Assembly: GCF_010091945.1 (NCBI RefSeq)
Contig: NZ_WVIE01000019.1
Location: 35,933-99,932, forward strand
Direction of reading: 5' to 3'
Length of the DNA: 64,000 nucleotides
DNA from: Myxacorys almedinensis A
GTDB lineage: Bacteria > Cyanobacteriota > Cyanobacteriia > Leptolyngbyales > Leptolyngbyaceae
Under the pieces are notes generated by a model. The model was not told the DNA's origin. It saw nothing but the letters and a program-made list of their open reading frames with translations, and did no database searches. Each line of letters begins with the position of its first letter. The stretch's first letter is position 1. The position numbers and the translations under genes were made by a program. Shown in pieces: positions 11,163-20,447 of the stretch.

Positions 11163-12272
11163 TTAGAGTAACGTTTCGAGTTTTTGGGCAAAAACTGCGA
11201 TCGGGTCAGGGGGAATTATCTGCCGAACTTTATTAGATGCAGCTTTTCCCATGTCGTACCAAGATTCTCGCTGTTGCCAAGCTCGCTCTAAGGCTTCATC
11301 CAAAAACTCTGGAGTAGGCGCTTTTGCAACAAATCCATTGATGTTGTCATCCACAAGCTCCGTGTTTCCTGCAACATCGGTGACAATGCAAGTTCGGCTA
11401 CACAACATTGCTTCTACAATAACCAGCGGTAATCCTTCGTATCGGGAAGGCAAAATCAACCCGTGATGAGTTGCCCAAATTTCCTCAATATTGGAGTTGA
11501 ATTGCCCAAATCTAATATTCTGGAGACCCCACAGTTGTTGCAGCCGCTTTAGGGTTTCGATATGACCTCCATCTCCAAATAGAGTGACCGTGAGCGGACG
11601 ATTTTTCCACTTTGGTGCTCGCAAGACTTCAAACAGAATATCTTGCCCTTTGCTCACAAGGTTGATGCGACCAACACAGGCGAGTTTAAATTCCTTATCG
11701 GTTGGTTTCCAGGGTGGCACTGCGTTGTAGGAGACATTGAAAGGATTTCTGACCACCTCAGCTTGAGGCAAGTCTGCGGCGATTTGTTTCACCGTCAGTT
11801 CAAGTGTTCTTTGAGACACAAAATAGGATTTTTTTGCTTGAGTATAAGCGATCGCTAATCGCTGATTCAAAGCATCGGAATACCAATAATATTCTGATCC
11901 CGACTGCGCGATCGTGACATAGGGAATGCTTCTTGCTGAGCAAGCTTCCATCCAAAACAGCCCATCATTGTTACAAGACTGACTAATCACAGCTAAATCG
12001 GGACGAAAGCGATCGAGCCAACGATAGACGTTTTTTCCGCGCTGTGCCATAAACGTTAGCTTTTCGACCAAGTTACGATCGTACCAGCGGTAGGTCGTTG
12101 AACAGACGGCTTCTACAGCTTGAATCTGCTTTGGCTTAGTTCTCCAACCTTTGACATTCACACCAATGCTATAACCTATTTTTGCCAAGTGAATTGCAGT
12201 TTGTGCCCAAAGTTCCTCGCTGCCTCCCCAGGGAGAAGTATCGTTGATTCCAATAAAGGCAATTTTTTTCAT
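11163..12272 (-). CDS. Glycosyltransferase family 4
   Basis: About 369 residues from the ATG at 12272 (MKKIAFIGINDTSPWGGSEELW); an in-frame ATG at 12308 adds twelve unconserved residues. The start has the GT4 glycine-rich loop PWGGSEELW. The donor domain shows FKLACVGRINLVSKGQDIL, LTVTLFGDGGHIETL, NIRFGQFNSNIEEIWATHHGLILPSRYEGLPLVIVEAMLCSRTCIVTDVAGNTELV, with the EX7E motif. It probably adds a sugar to the locus glycan. A 156-base gap separates it from the acyltransferase upstream. Confidence 0.88.
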   Translation of the reverse strand: MKKIAFIGINDTSPWGGSEELWAQTAIHLAKIGYSIGVNVKGWRTKPKQIQAVEAVCSTTYRWYDRNLVEKLTFMAQRGKNVYRWLDRFRPDLAVISQSCNNDGLFWMEACSARSIPYVTIAQSGSEYYWYSDALNQRLAIAYTQAKKSYFVSQRTLELTVKQIAADLPQAEVVRNPFNVSYNAVPPWKPTDKEFKLACVGRINLVSKGQDILFEVLRAPKWKNRPLTVTLFGDGGHIETLKRLQQLWGLQNIRFGQFNSNIEEIWATHHGLILPSRYEGLPLVIVEAMLCSRTCIVTDVAGNTELVDDNINGFVAKAPTPEFLDEALERAWQQRESWYDMGKAASNKVRQIIPPDPIAVFAQKLETLL

Positions 12273-12428
12273 GACACTGTTGGCAAGTTCGGGAAAACCT
12301 TGTAACACTTGGCATCTAGCAAAGTCTGTGGAGCCAGATGTTTTAGCATGAGATTAGTCAAGCTAGTAGGCAATCTGGTGTAGAGGTGAATCTGTCGTCG
12401 TTACGCACTTCCTGGACTAAAACGGAAC

Positions 12429-13547
12429 TTATTTTAGTGAAAAGTGACGTTTGCGCCGATTCATTGGTTTTTCAACTACCTCCCAGAAGATTGCAGCAAC
12501 CGCGATCGCAGCAATCGTATAAATTGGCAGAAGGATGCGGCTGTTATTTATTGAGGTTACATTGAATCCCGACAGTAAATGCTTCTGAAATACGTAAAGA
12601 ACCTCAAAGTGGAATATGTATAAACCGTAACTGACCGTTCCACAATAGGCGAGAAATTTTTGGTTTAGGACAGAACCTGGAAAGCCTTTGATCCCTTCCG
12701 AAGCCTGTTTGATTAGCCACACGAAAACTAAGCCTGCTCCACTTTCTGCAAACACAATTGAAATTCGGCTATCAAGACCGAACCATCGTCCGACGATGTA
12801 AGCGAGTAATAAAGGTATGCCAATCCAAAGCCCGATCGACATAAGCTTCTTAACCAGAGGGAGACCGGATCGACCAGAAGCCATCAATGCACTGAGCAAA
12901 CCACCCATGCAGAGCGTGTCAAAGTGAGAAGGTGTCATCATGTTGACTTGATGAACAGTATAACCATAGGCTATTAAAGTAAGGCGCAGAACCGGAGCAG
13001 CCAGAATCATCGCCAAAAGCATTGGAACCAACCATCTTTTGGGTAAAAAGATGACTAGCCACGGCAATATCAAATAGAACTGCGCTTCGACTGCTAGCGC
13101 CCAGAGATGCGATGTCAGGCTGATTATTGTAGTGAATGTTTCAGGTTGAGCCGCAAACAAAAAGTTTTGACCATAAAAGATAAATGCGACAATATAGCTC
13201 CGAGTCTGTGGGTAAATGAGCACTACTAAAGCCAGATACAGATAGTAAATTGGGAAAAGGCGAAGGCATCGGCGAACGTAAAAATTCTGAATGATCTTCC
13301 AGGGAGAGATTAGTTCGTTATCCACTTTCTGGCGGCAAGAGATGAGAATTCCGGTGATCAGAAAACCGCTCAGCACAAAGAATAGTCGAACCCCTAACCA
13401 GCCCCAAGGAAATCCTGAACGCAGTGGATCATCAGGCTGTAGATAGTGCGTTATCAAAACCCCAAATATAGCAAATGATCGTAAGCCATCAAGCTGGGGC
13501 ATATAGCTGAGAACTGAACCATTGGATTTGCTTTGATCAATCTTCAT
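12429..13547 (-). CDS. Acyltransferase 3 family membrane protein (OafA/YrhL type)
   Basis: 372 residues with about ten hydrophobic segments. The N-terminus YMPQLDGLRSFAIFGVLITHYLQPDDP carries the conserved R and H of the acyltransferase-3 family. GWLGVRLFFVLSGFLITGILI and FYVRRCLRLFPIYYLYLALV follow, both strong family signatures. These integral membrane enzymes move acetyl or other acyl groups onto exported sugars. With the WcaF-like cytoplasmic enzyme nearby, the polymer is probably acylated at two stages. The gene stands alone between gaps of 120-180 bases. Confidence 0.93.
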   Translation of the reverse strand: MKIDQSKSNGSVLSYMPQLDGLRSFAIFGVLITHYLQPDDPLRSGFPWGWLGVRLFFVLSGFLITGILISCRQKVDNELISPWKIIQNFYVRRCLRLFPIYYLYLALVVLIYPQTRSYIVAFIFYGQNFLFAAQPETFTTIISLTSHLWALAVEAQFYLILPWLVIFLPKRWLVPMLLAMILAAPVLRLTLIAYGYTVHQVNMMTPSHFDTLCMGGLLSALMASGRSGLPLVKKLMSIGLWIGIPLLLAYIVGRWFGLDSRISIVFAESGAGLVFVWLIKQASEGIKGFPGSVLNQKFLAYCGTVSYGLYIFHFEVLYVFQKHLLSGFNVTSINNSRILLPIYTIAAIAVAAIFWEVVEKPMNRRKRHFSLK

Positions 13548-13722
13548 AGTTTAGTTGTGTGATGATTTTTAAGGATCTTGCTGGAGCTTCTGAACCGAAG
13601 TTTCACGGCGTGAAAAAACTTGCAGTTTCTCATATCAGAAGAAAGCGGACTCAACTGGTTCCTATCTCAAAAGTCGCAGCCAGCGGTAAAATTTGGATGA
13701 AGCATGCCTATTATTGATGTTC

Positions 13723-15240
13723 TTATGGTTCCAGCACAGTTTGAATCATGGCAGTCACTCGCTTCTGAGCCTGTCCATCGCAGATGCCTGCATACTCTTG
13801 TAAAAATCGGCGCTGTCCAGAAAAAAGCTGTTGCTGTTGAGCTTCGCTCAGGTGATCAACTTCTTGGAGAGCCGTTTGAAGCAGTTTAGAGGAATACCCT
13901 ACAAGGGCTGCATTGTATTGAACAAGCGGTATCACAGGCTCAGAGGGAGCAAAATGCGCGTGAATGAGGACTTTACCAAAGAACATTGCTTCTAGCCCGA
14001 TCGTAGAATCTTCCGAAATCACAACACTGGCATCTGGAAACAGCGATCGCACCGACTCACTTACGATTGAAACGCGATCCTCCACTGAATGGCTTTCAAT
14101 GTAACTCTGATAGAGAGCTAAATCATCCATTGGATGAGGTTTAATCACGAGGCGGGAATTTGGAGATTGTGCCAATGCAGTGAGCAATGCTTCTAAAATT
14201 TGGATACCTTCTTGGGGAGTGCGCGAGGGACTATAGCACTTTTCGGGACAGTGGGGGCGAGTTGCCCAAAGCCAATAAGAGCCAGAAAAATCCAAATTTT
14301 CTGGTAGGGTTAAGCGATCATAATCCGGGTTTCCGTTGACTTGAATTGTAGGCTTCCAGGTTGATTGATCTTGGTAACGTTGAAGGCGCGATGTTCCCCA
14401 AACACTAATCACATCGGCATACGCCTCATCTAAGCAATAATGTTCACAATCTAAACCGTGCTGCAACATGATGGTCGGAATACCTTTTTTGCGTGCAACA
14501 AAGACATAGCTCTGAACCGGAAAGTGATTGTCAGCAAACAACAGAATGGCATCAGGACGAAGAATTGAGAGTTCAGCTTCAATTTGCCCAGTTCGGAGTA
14601 GCAGTTGAGCAATTTGGTGACGCAGCGCGATCGCGTCTTGTTCAATCAGTTCAATGCCAAGTTCTTGTAATCCGGTAACAATTCCGTGATGGAGCGATTC
14701 AACGTGCTCAACGTTCGGTAAATCTGAAGGCAAAGGTGGGCGAATGGGGTGCAATCCTAAAACATCCTTGAAGCCTCCTTGTGGCGTCACAACTGTAAAT
14801 GATCGAGCAATCGCACTTACTGCCGTTTGCAAGGTGGGATGGGGGCAAGGAACATAGAGAATCTTTCCGGCAGGAAGCGATCGCGCGTCTTGCGACGTTT
14901 GTAGAAAGGTTAGCGATCGCTTCAGCCAAGATTTGAGCCGATTTGGATGTCGAACGAGGGGAAAAATTTGTGATCGGCGATCCAGTAAAGCCTGCTCAAA
15001 CTCAAACTGCTGGGGATTTGATTGGCGACGAATTGCCCGTGCCACCTTATCCCACAGAAAACAACGGGTCAGTTCTGCGTAGTCAATTCCATCGTCGATT
15101 GGGTTAGTTTGGGTATGCTTCGACCAGTTGCAGATGGCGTTCCAAGCCAAGCGATCGCGATCTGCAACTAACGAATCCGACAATGGTGGAAAGTCTAAAG
15201 ACATCAGGTGCGAATACTTGTCCACTGAGTGAGCCGACAC
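13723..15240 (-). CDS. GT-B fold capsule-type transferase (TagF/KpsS-like C-terminal half)
   Basis: 505 residues. I recognise no close named family. The C-terminal half has features shared by polyol-phosphate and KDO polymerising GT-B enzymes: GIPTIMLQHGLD (about 230-300), SRLVIKPHPMDDLALY, and DASVVISEDSTIGLEAMFFGKVLIHAH. These match the xKPHP and E-x-S-t-x-x-E-A-x donor-site pattern. It may therefore be the transferase that uses CMP-KDO or CDP-glycerol. The start overlaps the upstream gene by 37 bases. The function is inference from two motifs and context. Confidence 0.55.
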   Translation of the reverse strand: MSAHSVDKYSHLMSLDFPPLSDSLVADRDRLAWNAICNWSKHTQTNPIDDGIDYAELTRCFLWDKVARAIRRQSNPQQFEFEQALLDRRSQIFPLVRHPNRLKSWLKRSLTFLQTSQDARSLPAGKILYVPCPHPTLQTAVSAIARSFTVVTPQGGFKDVLGLHPIRPPLPSDLPNVEHVESLHHGIVTGLQELGIELIEQDAIALRHQIAQLLLRTGQIEAELSILRPDAILLFADNHFPVQSYVFVARKKGIPTIMLQHGLDCEHYCLDEAYADVISVWGTSRLQRYQDQSTWKPTIQVNGNPDYDRLTLPENLDFSGSYWLWATRPHCPEKCYSPSRTPQEGIQILEALLTALAQSPNSRLVIKPHPMDDLALYQSYIESHSVEDRVSIVSESVRSLFPDASVVISEDSTIGLEAMFFGKVLIHAHFAPSEPVIPLVQYNAALVGYSSKLLQTALQEVDHLSEAQQQQLFSGQRRFLQEYAGICDGQAQKRVTAMIQTVLEP

Positions 15241-16172
15241 CAGCCAAATTTGAGCCGTTCCCGTTGGTGATCTAGCCAGCGATTGAGTTCAAATGTTGTC
15301 CCATTCCAAGTTCGCCACACCCAATTAACCGGACGACGAATCGGTTTAGGCATTTCACCCAACGCTTTGATACGAGGGAGAATTCCTTTCTTTGCGAAAG
15401 CGATATCCAGGGTTTCTTGCGGTATAAAATTGGCATCGATCGCTTCTAGATAGTACCGCTCCCACAAATTACTAATATCATTGTGATCAAATCGCCAGGG
15501 TTGGTCGGTCAAATCGGTAAAGTGAACCAGTTTGGAATCTCGAGCGATGCAGTTTAGGTGATTCCATTCCCGTGGCAATGGTGTGACTTGGCAATTAAAA
15601 TATTGCCTAAATTGCTCACCTAAATTCATCAAACTTGTCGAGGAAAATGCATTTTGACCCATCAGTTCGACAAGTTGACTGATGTTCCAGGGAATCTTTT
15701 CGCAGTCTATCACCATCACGCTAGAGAGATGGAGGATTTCATCTGCCTGGATCAAAGGCTCTAAAAAATGATCAATGTAGTATTGATGGCATTTCACTTG
15801 CTTAATTTGAACCGCAGCCAGCATTCCTCCAGCTAAATCATAGTTCCAGAGTTCAGCAATATCTGCGATCGCAAGTTGGTCAGAATCAAAGTAAAGCGCT
15901 CGACCTTGATGGTCACACCATTCTGGGATTGCCCAACGTGCATAGGAAAAGGCAGTTGCCTCTGGAATAGTCTCGGCAATTCCGGCGGGGAGCGCTTTCG
16001 TTTCACCTGTTTCGAGGTTTTTTGACACGCCGGTGATGCCATCAATGACGTGAATATCTAATGGAGCGCGAGTATATTTTTGCAGGGTATACCGCATCAC
16101 CGCTTCTTCTACCGAGTTTTTGAGGCTCGATCCAATAAAGATCCGAATAGGTTCGACAGAGTTTGTTTGCAT
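15204..16172 (-). CDS. Putative GT8-like glycosyltransferase
   Basis: 322 residues. RIFIGSSLKNSVEEAVMRYTLQK at the N-terminus resembles the start of GT8 enzymes. TAFSYARWAIPEWCDHQGRALYFDSDQLAIADI contains the donor-binding R and the DxD motif (FDSD). Further on, SLMNLGEQF and KLVHFTDLTDQPWRF match the conserved 'H..G/D..KPW' C-terminal loop. It is probably retaining and metal-dependent, adding hexose to the surface glycan. The gene overlaps the downstream 505-residue transferase by 37 bases, so the two are likely translated together. Confidence 0.72.
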   Translation of the reverse strand: MQTNSVEPIRIFIGSSLKNSVEEAVMRYTLQKYTRAPLDIHVIDGITGVSKNLETGETKALPAGIAETIPEATAFSYARWAIPEWCDHQGRALYFDSDQLAIADIAELWNYDLAGGMLAAVQIKQVKCHQYYIDHFLEPLIQADEILHLSSVMVIDCEKIPWNISQLVELMGQNAFSSTSLMNLGEQFRQYFNCQVTPLPREWNHLNCIARDSKLVHFTDLTDQPWRFDHNDISNLWERYYLEAIDANFIPQETLDIAFAKKGILPRIKALGEMPKPIRRPVNWVWRTWNGTTFELNRWLDHQRERLKFGWCRLTQWTSIRT

Positions 16173-16179
16173 AAGCTTG

Positions 16180-16959
16180 TTATCGATGAACGACTTTTTT
16201 CATCAGCGATCGTAAGCGGGCACTCGGCAGCGGCTGCACTTTGGGAAACTCGAAGATAATGTTAAACAACCGCCGATATGCCCCTTCTGGACACGTTAAA
16301 GGTTCAACTCCATGCCAACCATCAGGCGTATTCTTAAACAAGAAACTGCGATTGTCGAGGATGTTAGCTGACTCAACCGCGCCAAAATCCGAAACATCAG
16401 GGTTCAATTTATCGGTTCGCTTATCTCCCAAAATCAATGTTGACCCGCCCCATTCTGGCTTCCAGGTTTCATGAGTATTAAAGTACAAAATGTGAGTTCC
16501 AATTTTGTCTGGGGAATCCACATGAGGTGAAACTTCGCAGCCTGCAAAGCCAATGTGCCAAGCATAGCGAACCGTGTATTTAGCGACGCAAAATAGCGAT
16601 CGAATCAGTTTGTGGTAATCAGAGTTTGTTTCTAAGTCGGTCATAAACTGCTGCCAAACGAGCGGAAGTTCCTCGTGTTTCACGATCCCTTTGCTGGTAC
16701 TGTCGTGATAGATTGAGCTTTCGTAAGCAAGGTAGTAACGATTGTGTGGGCGCTGCCCATAACCGCGCTCAATACCTGAATGTTGCTCAAAAAGTTCTAA
16801 GGCTGGAAAATCTCGATTGAGGGCTTCAAATCCGTCGGGTGTCAGAAAGCCTTCAAGATTGTGCCAAGGATAGGGTTCACGATCTAGAAAAGCTTGAGTA
16901 TCAAACGAGTTGAGAAGAGAACGATTCGTGAATGGTTGTAATATTACAGGTGAATGCAT
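16180..16959 (-). CDS. 2-oxoglutarate/Fe(II)-dependent oxygenase-like protein
   Basis: 259 residues. The metal facial triad is visible as H146-x-D148 in SPHVDSPDKIGTHILYF and H216 in GWHGVEPLTCPEGAYRRLF, with an Arg about 13 residues later to hold the 2-oxoglutarate carboxylate. This is the arrangement of the 2OG-Fe(II) oxygenase (prolyl-hydroxylase-like) superfamily. In polysaccharide loci such enzymes may hydroxylate a sugar or lipid acceptor, but the substrate here is unknown. Only seven bases separate it from the GT8-like gene downstream. Confidence 0.78.
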   Translation of the reverse strand: MHSPVILQPFTNRSLLNSFDTQAFLDREPYPWHNLEGFLTPDGFEALNRDFPALELFEQHSGIERGYGQRPHNRYYLAYESSIYHDSTSKGIVKHEELPLVWQQFMTDLETNSDYHKLIRSLFCVAKYTVRYAWHIGFAGCEVSPHVDSPDKIGTHILYFNTHETWKPEWGGSTLILGDKRTDKLNPDVSDFGAVESANILDNRSFLFKNTPDGWHGVEPLTCPEGAYRRLFNIIFEFPKVQPLPSARLRSLMKKVVHR

Positions 16960-17051
16960 AGGTCACAGTACCAACTAAAACGGCTAGCGTGCTTCAGATG
17001 CAATCCTGACTGCTCAGCTAAAAAGATAAAGCTAAAAACATAAAACCATTT

Positions 17052-17972
17052 TCAAACACTCGACTTCGGTTTCAATATATCTTTAGCATTTCTTCGTAGA
17101 TTCGAGGAAAGAAACAAGACTCGTGGAACGAAGCGTTCTTGTTCAAGCCTCAGTTTTAACTTAGTTTGATTGAACCATAATCGAAGACTTTGAGCAATGC
17201 TTGAATGCTGCCGCGCTTTAAGATAGGTGTTCCAGTAAATTGGCATCAGTTGCTTGCGAGGTCCCTTAAAATGAATGATTTTCCTATTTTTTAGTTCAGG
17301 AACAATCGAGTTAAGCGTTGGTTCAGGAGAAAAATTATAGGTTTCACAAGGAACTAAAAGAATTTTAGTGTTTTCTACACAGAGAACATTTGACTGGCGT
17401 TTGAAAAAATGTTCTCGCCCAATTGCATCGATCAAAGCATATTGATCACACCAAAAGATATTGCTCGTTAAATATTTTTCTCGATAAATATTCGCGACTT
17501 TTTCTAGAAATCCTATGGCTTTACGTTGACCTTTTTTAGAAATGAACATAACTCCCCAATTAATGGGCATATCTTCAAGTTCTCTATAGGTCAGCGCAAT
17601 ATCAAAATCTTGCTGAAAGACTGCTTCTAGATTTGCATTGATCAAAATATCAGAGTCTAAGAAAGTGAGATTAGAATGCGAGTTATTATATCGCACATAG
17701 CTAATTTGAGTGAGCAGCCGATTTAGCATCAAAGGGATACTATCTGTATCAGTTTTCGTTCGATAAACCTCGATGTCTCTATCCAAATAATCAAAGGTCG
17801 TCGTTTGGTCTGATAGCATCACTTTTTTACATTTAGGATGAAAAAGGCACGCTGAGCGAAATACTAGATCTATCAATTGATGATAAATATTTTTAGGTGC
17901 CGCATTCTGCTTAACAACGTTAACAGCATCACCTCTTTCCTTTTCTACATGAAAGGTTAGAAAAGTAATCAT
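17052..17972 (-). CDS. Putative GT-A fold glycosyltransferase
   Basis: 306 residues. NLTFLDSDILINANLEAVF gives a DxD motif in the setting expected of GT8-like or related enzymes. FDIALTYRELEDMPINWGVMFISKKG follows (acceptor loop), as do WCDQYAL and KIIHFKGPRKQLMPIYW (the C-terminal H-x-K-G motif). The codon composition is more AT-rich than the neighbouring kds genes, suggesting separate acquisition. The family is not certain and the acceptor is unknown. Confidence 0.68.
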   Translation of the reverse strand: MITFLTFHVEKERGDAVNVVKQNAAPKNIYHQLIDLVFRSACLFHPKCKKVMLSDQTTTFDYLDRDIEVYRTKTDTDSIPLMLNRLLTQISYVRYNNSHSNLTFLDSDILINANLEAVFQQDFDIALTYRELEDMPINWGVMFISKKGQRKAIGFLEKVANIYREKYLTSNIFWCDQYALIDAIGREHFFKRQSNVLCVENTKILLVPCETYNFSPEPTLNSIVPELKNRKIIHFKGPRKQLMPIYWNTYLKARQHSSIAQSLRLWFNQTKLKLRLEQERFVPRVLFLSSNLRRNAKDILKPKSSV

Positions 17973-18001
17973 GAGTATCTCACCTTACTACATTCGACAG
18001 T

Positions 18002-18826
18002 TTACACTTCGCTAGTTAAGCGGTTTTTGACAACTTTCTTGAATTGATTGAGGTAATACTTCAGGTACTCTTTCGCAGGTATTTTTTTTGAGATGTCTGC
18101 CGTTGTTTTCACTAGCTTTGGTTGCCCCAACTCTGTGCAAAGCCGCTCAAAATCTTCTTCGAGATGAGCCAAGCTCAAGAAAGGGCTAAGGCTAATTAAA
18201 TTGATGCCACGCTCTTTTAGCACCGGACGAATTTCTGCTAACCCATCGTAGTATTGTTGATAGCGATGGTTTGGTTTGGCTCCTACCCACTGGACGTGCT
18301 GTTTATGAGCATAAAAATTGCCTCCTAGAGCGCAATTATCGCAACCGACTAAGATAATATTTTTAGCTCCTAAGTTGGCTGCTAAGTTGACGCCAGCCTG
18401 CGAAATAGAAGACCACATGTAGAGACGATCGTCTGTTGGCTGACGCACCCAATCTAAGACACGCCCTGTATCACTAGGCTGACCAGGCGCTTGAGTATTT
18501 TCACCTCCGTAGGATTCAAAGAAGTAGAAATACTCTTCAGCATATGTCAGTTGCTCTGGCGACACTAAACCTTTGGTTTTGTTGTACTTAGTGATCCATG
18601 TGATTTCTGGACGGGGTTTCTCGTTATGCATGAATTCCGGAACATTCAAATCGGGATGGATGGTAATGCCATACCGTACAGGAAGGCTTTTCCAAGCCAT
18701 GTTTAAGCCGATCGTGATTTTATTTTCCAGAAAATCAGTTGGAAATACCCTCAAACTTGCACCTGTGCCAATCACATAGATATCTTGATCAACGTGAAGG
18801 TTATAAAGCTCCGAAACACATTTCAT
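18002..18826 (-). CDS. DUF115/GT42-like putative glycosyltransferase
   Basis: 274 residues. The start DIYVIGTGASLRVFPTDFLENKITIGLNMAW matches the nucleotide-binding 'GxGxS' loop and following strand of DUF115 (MptE-like) proteins and of GT42 sialyltransferases. AGVNLAANLGAKNIILVGCDN is the second conserved strand, where GT42 enzymes have a similar GxD motif. If it is a sialyltransferase-like enzyme it would use a CMP-activated nonulosonate or KDO, which fits the kdsB in the locus. That link is speculative. Confidence 0.6.
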   Translation of the reverse strand: MKCVSELYNLHVDQDIYVIGTGASLRVFPTDFLENKITIGLNMAWKSLPVRYGITIHPDLNVPEFMHNEKPRPEITWITKYNKTKGLVSPEQLTYAEEYFYFFESYGGENTQAPGQPSDTGRVLDWVRQPTDDRLYMWSSISQAGVNLAANLGAKNIILVGCDNCALGGNFYAHKQHVQWVGAKPNHRYQQYYDGLAEIRPVLKERGINLISLSPFLSLAHLEEDFERLCTELGQPKLVKTTADISKKIPAKEYLKYYLNQFKKVVKNRLTSEV

Positions 18827-19145
18827 GCTAACTATTCACTCCTAACGTTTAGCCAATCTCATTAGCTATTCTGCCCCACAGCTTTTTGAGTTACTTTTTC
18901 ATATGAAGAAACTACCCACATTAAAACTTTGTTCCAGCGCGATCGCAATTATTTACCAAAGCAACTTTATCAAAGCTATATTGTTCACTAATAACTAGAT
19001 TAAGTTGCTCAGTAAAGATCCATATACTGTTTATCATCATTTCCAGCGTTTATCATTATTCCTAGCAATGAATGCTCCTCGTAATAGTGCTAAGTTTCAA
19101 CGCAACCAAACTTACTCTGTGGGGCTTACAGTCAATTAGATCGGT
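18827..19145. other. Gene-free spacer between transferase gene and wzt
   Basis: About 319 bases, AT-rich, with one HIP1-like site. No open frame longer than a few tens of codons looks coding, and no strong hairpin with a T-run was seen. It may carry the promoter for the 18,826-leftward genes. Confidence 0.4.
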
Positions 19146-20399
19146 CTATCGATAACTCATCACTTCAGGCTTAACTAGCCACTCACACTTTGCAAAAACG
19201 CAGCCTATATCTTTTCCCTCAAACATTGCAGCTTCGGAACCAAGATCGGTAATTACAAGCGGACAAACATGATCAACCAAGTCAATGATTTCTACTTTTG
19301 GAACGCTAAGTAAAACCATGAAAAGATATTTGCCTGGCATGAGAAAGTCTGTTGGGATTTTCATGGTAGCCGTGAAACTGCTGGTATGCTCAGAGATATC
19401 CCATTGATCTAGGTGAATTCGATTTGTAAAAACTCTGCGTTCTAATCGATCTTTGACCGAAACAGAGAGCATAATATTCTCAACATATCGATTGAAAGCA
19501 CCTTTGATCTTCAATGTAATCTGATCGGTATGCCCAAAATCAGCAGTAGGCATACCTTCCTCGTTTACTGTTTGAATTTCCGAGAGATAAACAGGTTTAT
19601 CTTTTGTTTTCTCAATAGAAGCAGAATAAGTACTATCGTTGCCATAGCCCAAGCTATCCATATAGTGGGCAATTACATCTTGGGTTGCGCCTTGCCGAAC
19701 CAGCTTCCCTTGGTCAAGCATTAATGCATGATTACAAAGTTGAGCTAGCATTCCCATCTGATGGCTAACAAAGAGGATAGTTCTTCCTTCTTCTCCCACA
19801 CGCTTCATTTTTCCAAGGCATTTCTCTCGAAACTTAGCATCTCCGACCGCTAATACTTCGTCAACAATAAGAACTTCAGGTTCCAAATGAGCCGCGATCG
19901 CAAACGCCAAACGGACATACATTCCAGACGAATAGCGTTTTACAGGAGTATCAAGAAACTTTTCAACTTCTGAAAATTCAATAATCTCGTCAAACTTGCT
20001 TCTAATTTCTACCTTGCTCATGCCTAGAATAGCGCCGTTCAAGAAAATATTTTCTCGTCCCGTGAGTTCTGGGTGAAAACCAGTTCCCACTTCCAAAAGA
20101 CTAGAAACACGCCCTTTGATCTGAATCTTGCCAGTCGTAGGTTCAACGATGCGGCTCAACATTTTGAGCAGGGTCGATTTACCTGCACCGTTGCGACCAA
20201 TAATGCCCACGCGATCGCCCTGGCGAATGTCAAAAGAAACATCTCGTAGCGACCAAAATTTCTCGCGAGTAGAATTGTTAAAGAACGCCTTGGTACCTGC
20301 CGTGAGAATGTCCCGCAAGGTGTTGTAACGAGTTGCTCCTTGATGCTTAATTGTGTACTCTTTTCCTAAATTTCTAACCTGAATTACGGTGTCAGACAT
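19146..20399 (-). CDS. wzt: Polysaccharide ABC exporter ATP-binding protein (Wzt-like)
   Basis: 417 residues. The nucleotide-binding domain (about 1-250) has Walker A GIIGRNGAGKSTLLK, the Q-loop region, the signature YSSGMYVRLAFA and Walker B PEVLIVDEVLAVGD, all of the ABCA/TagH-KpsT-Wzt type. A C-terminal ~160-residue beta domain (from about 265) matches Wzt_C, which in E. coli O9a reads the terminal modification of the polymer. It powers export of the finished glycan across the inner membrane with the permease encoded just downstream of its 5' end (48 bases away). The extended C-domain implies substrate recognition. Confidence 0.9.
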   Translation of the reverse strand: MSDTVIQVRNLGKEYTIKHQGATRYNTLRDILTAGTKAFFNNSTREKFWSLRDVSFDIRQGDRVGIIGRNGAGKSTLLKMLSRIVEPTTGKIQIKGRVSSLLEVGTGFHPELTGRENIFLNGAILGMSKVEIRSKFDEIIEFSEVEKFLDTPVKRYSSGMYVRLAFAIAAHLEPEVLIVDEVLAVGDAKFREKCLGKMKRVGEEGRTILFVSHQMGMLAQLCNHALMLDQGKLVRQGATQDVIAHYMDSLGYGNDSTYSASIEKTKDKPVYLSEIQTVNEEGMPTADFGHTDQITLKIKGAFNRYVENIMLSVSVKDRLERRVFTNRIHLDQWDISEHTSSFTATMKIPTDFLMPGKYLFMVLLSVPKVEIIDLVDHVCPLVITDLGSEAAMFEGKDIGCVFAKCEWLVKPEVMSYR

Positions 20400-20447
20400 A
20401 CTTGATTCCTACTCTAAATCTTCTTACTCCTACCAATTGAATCCGCT

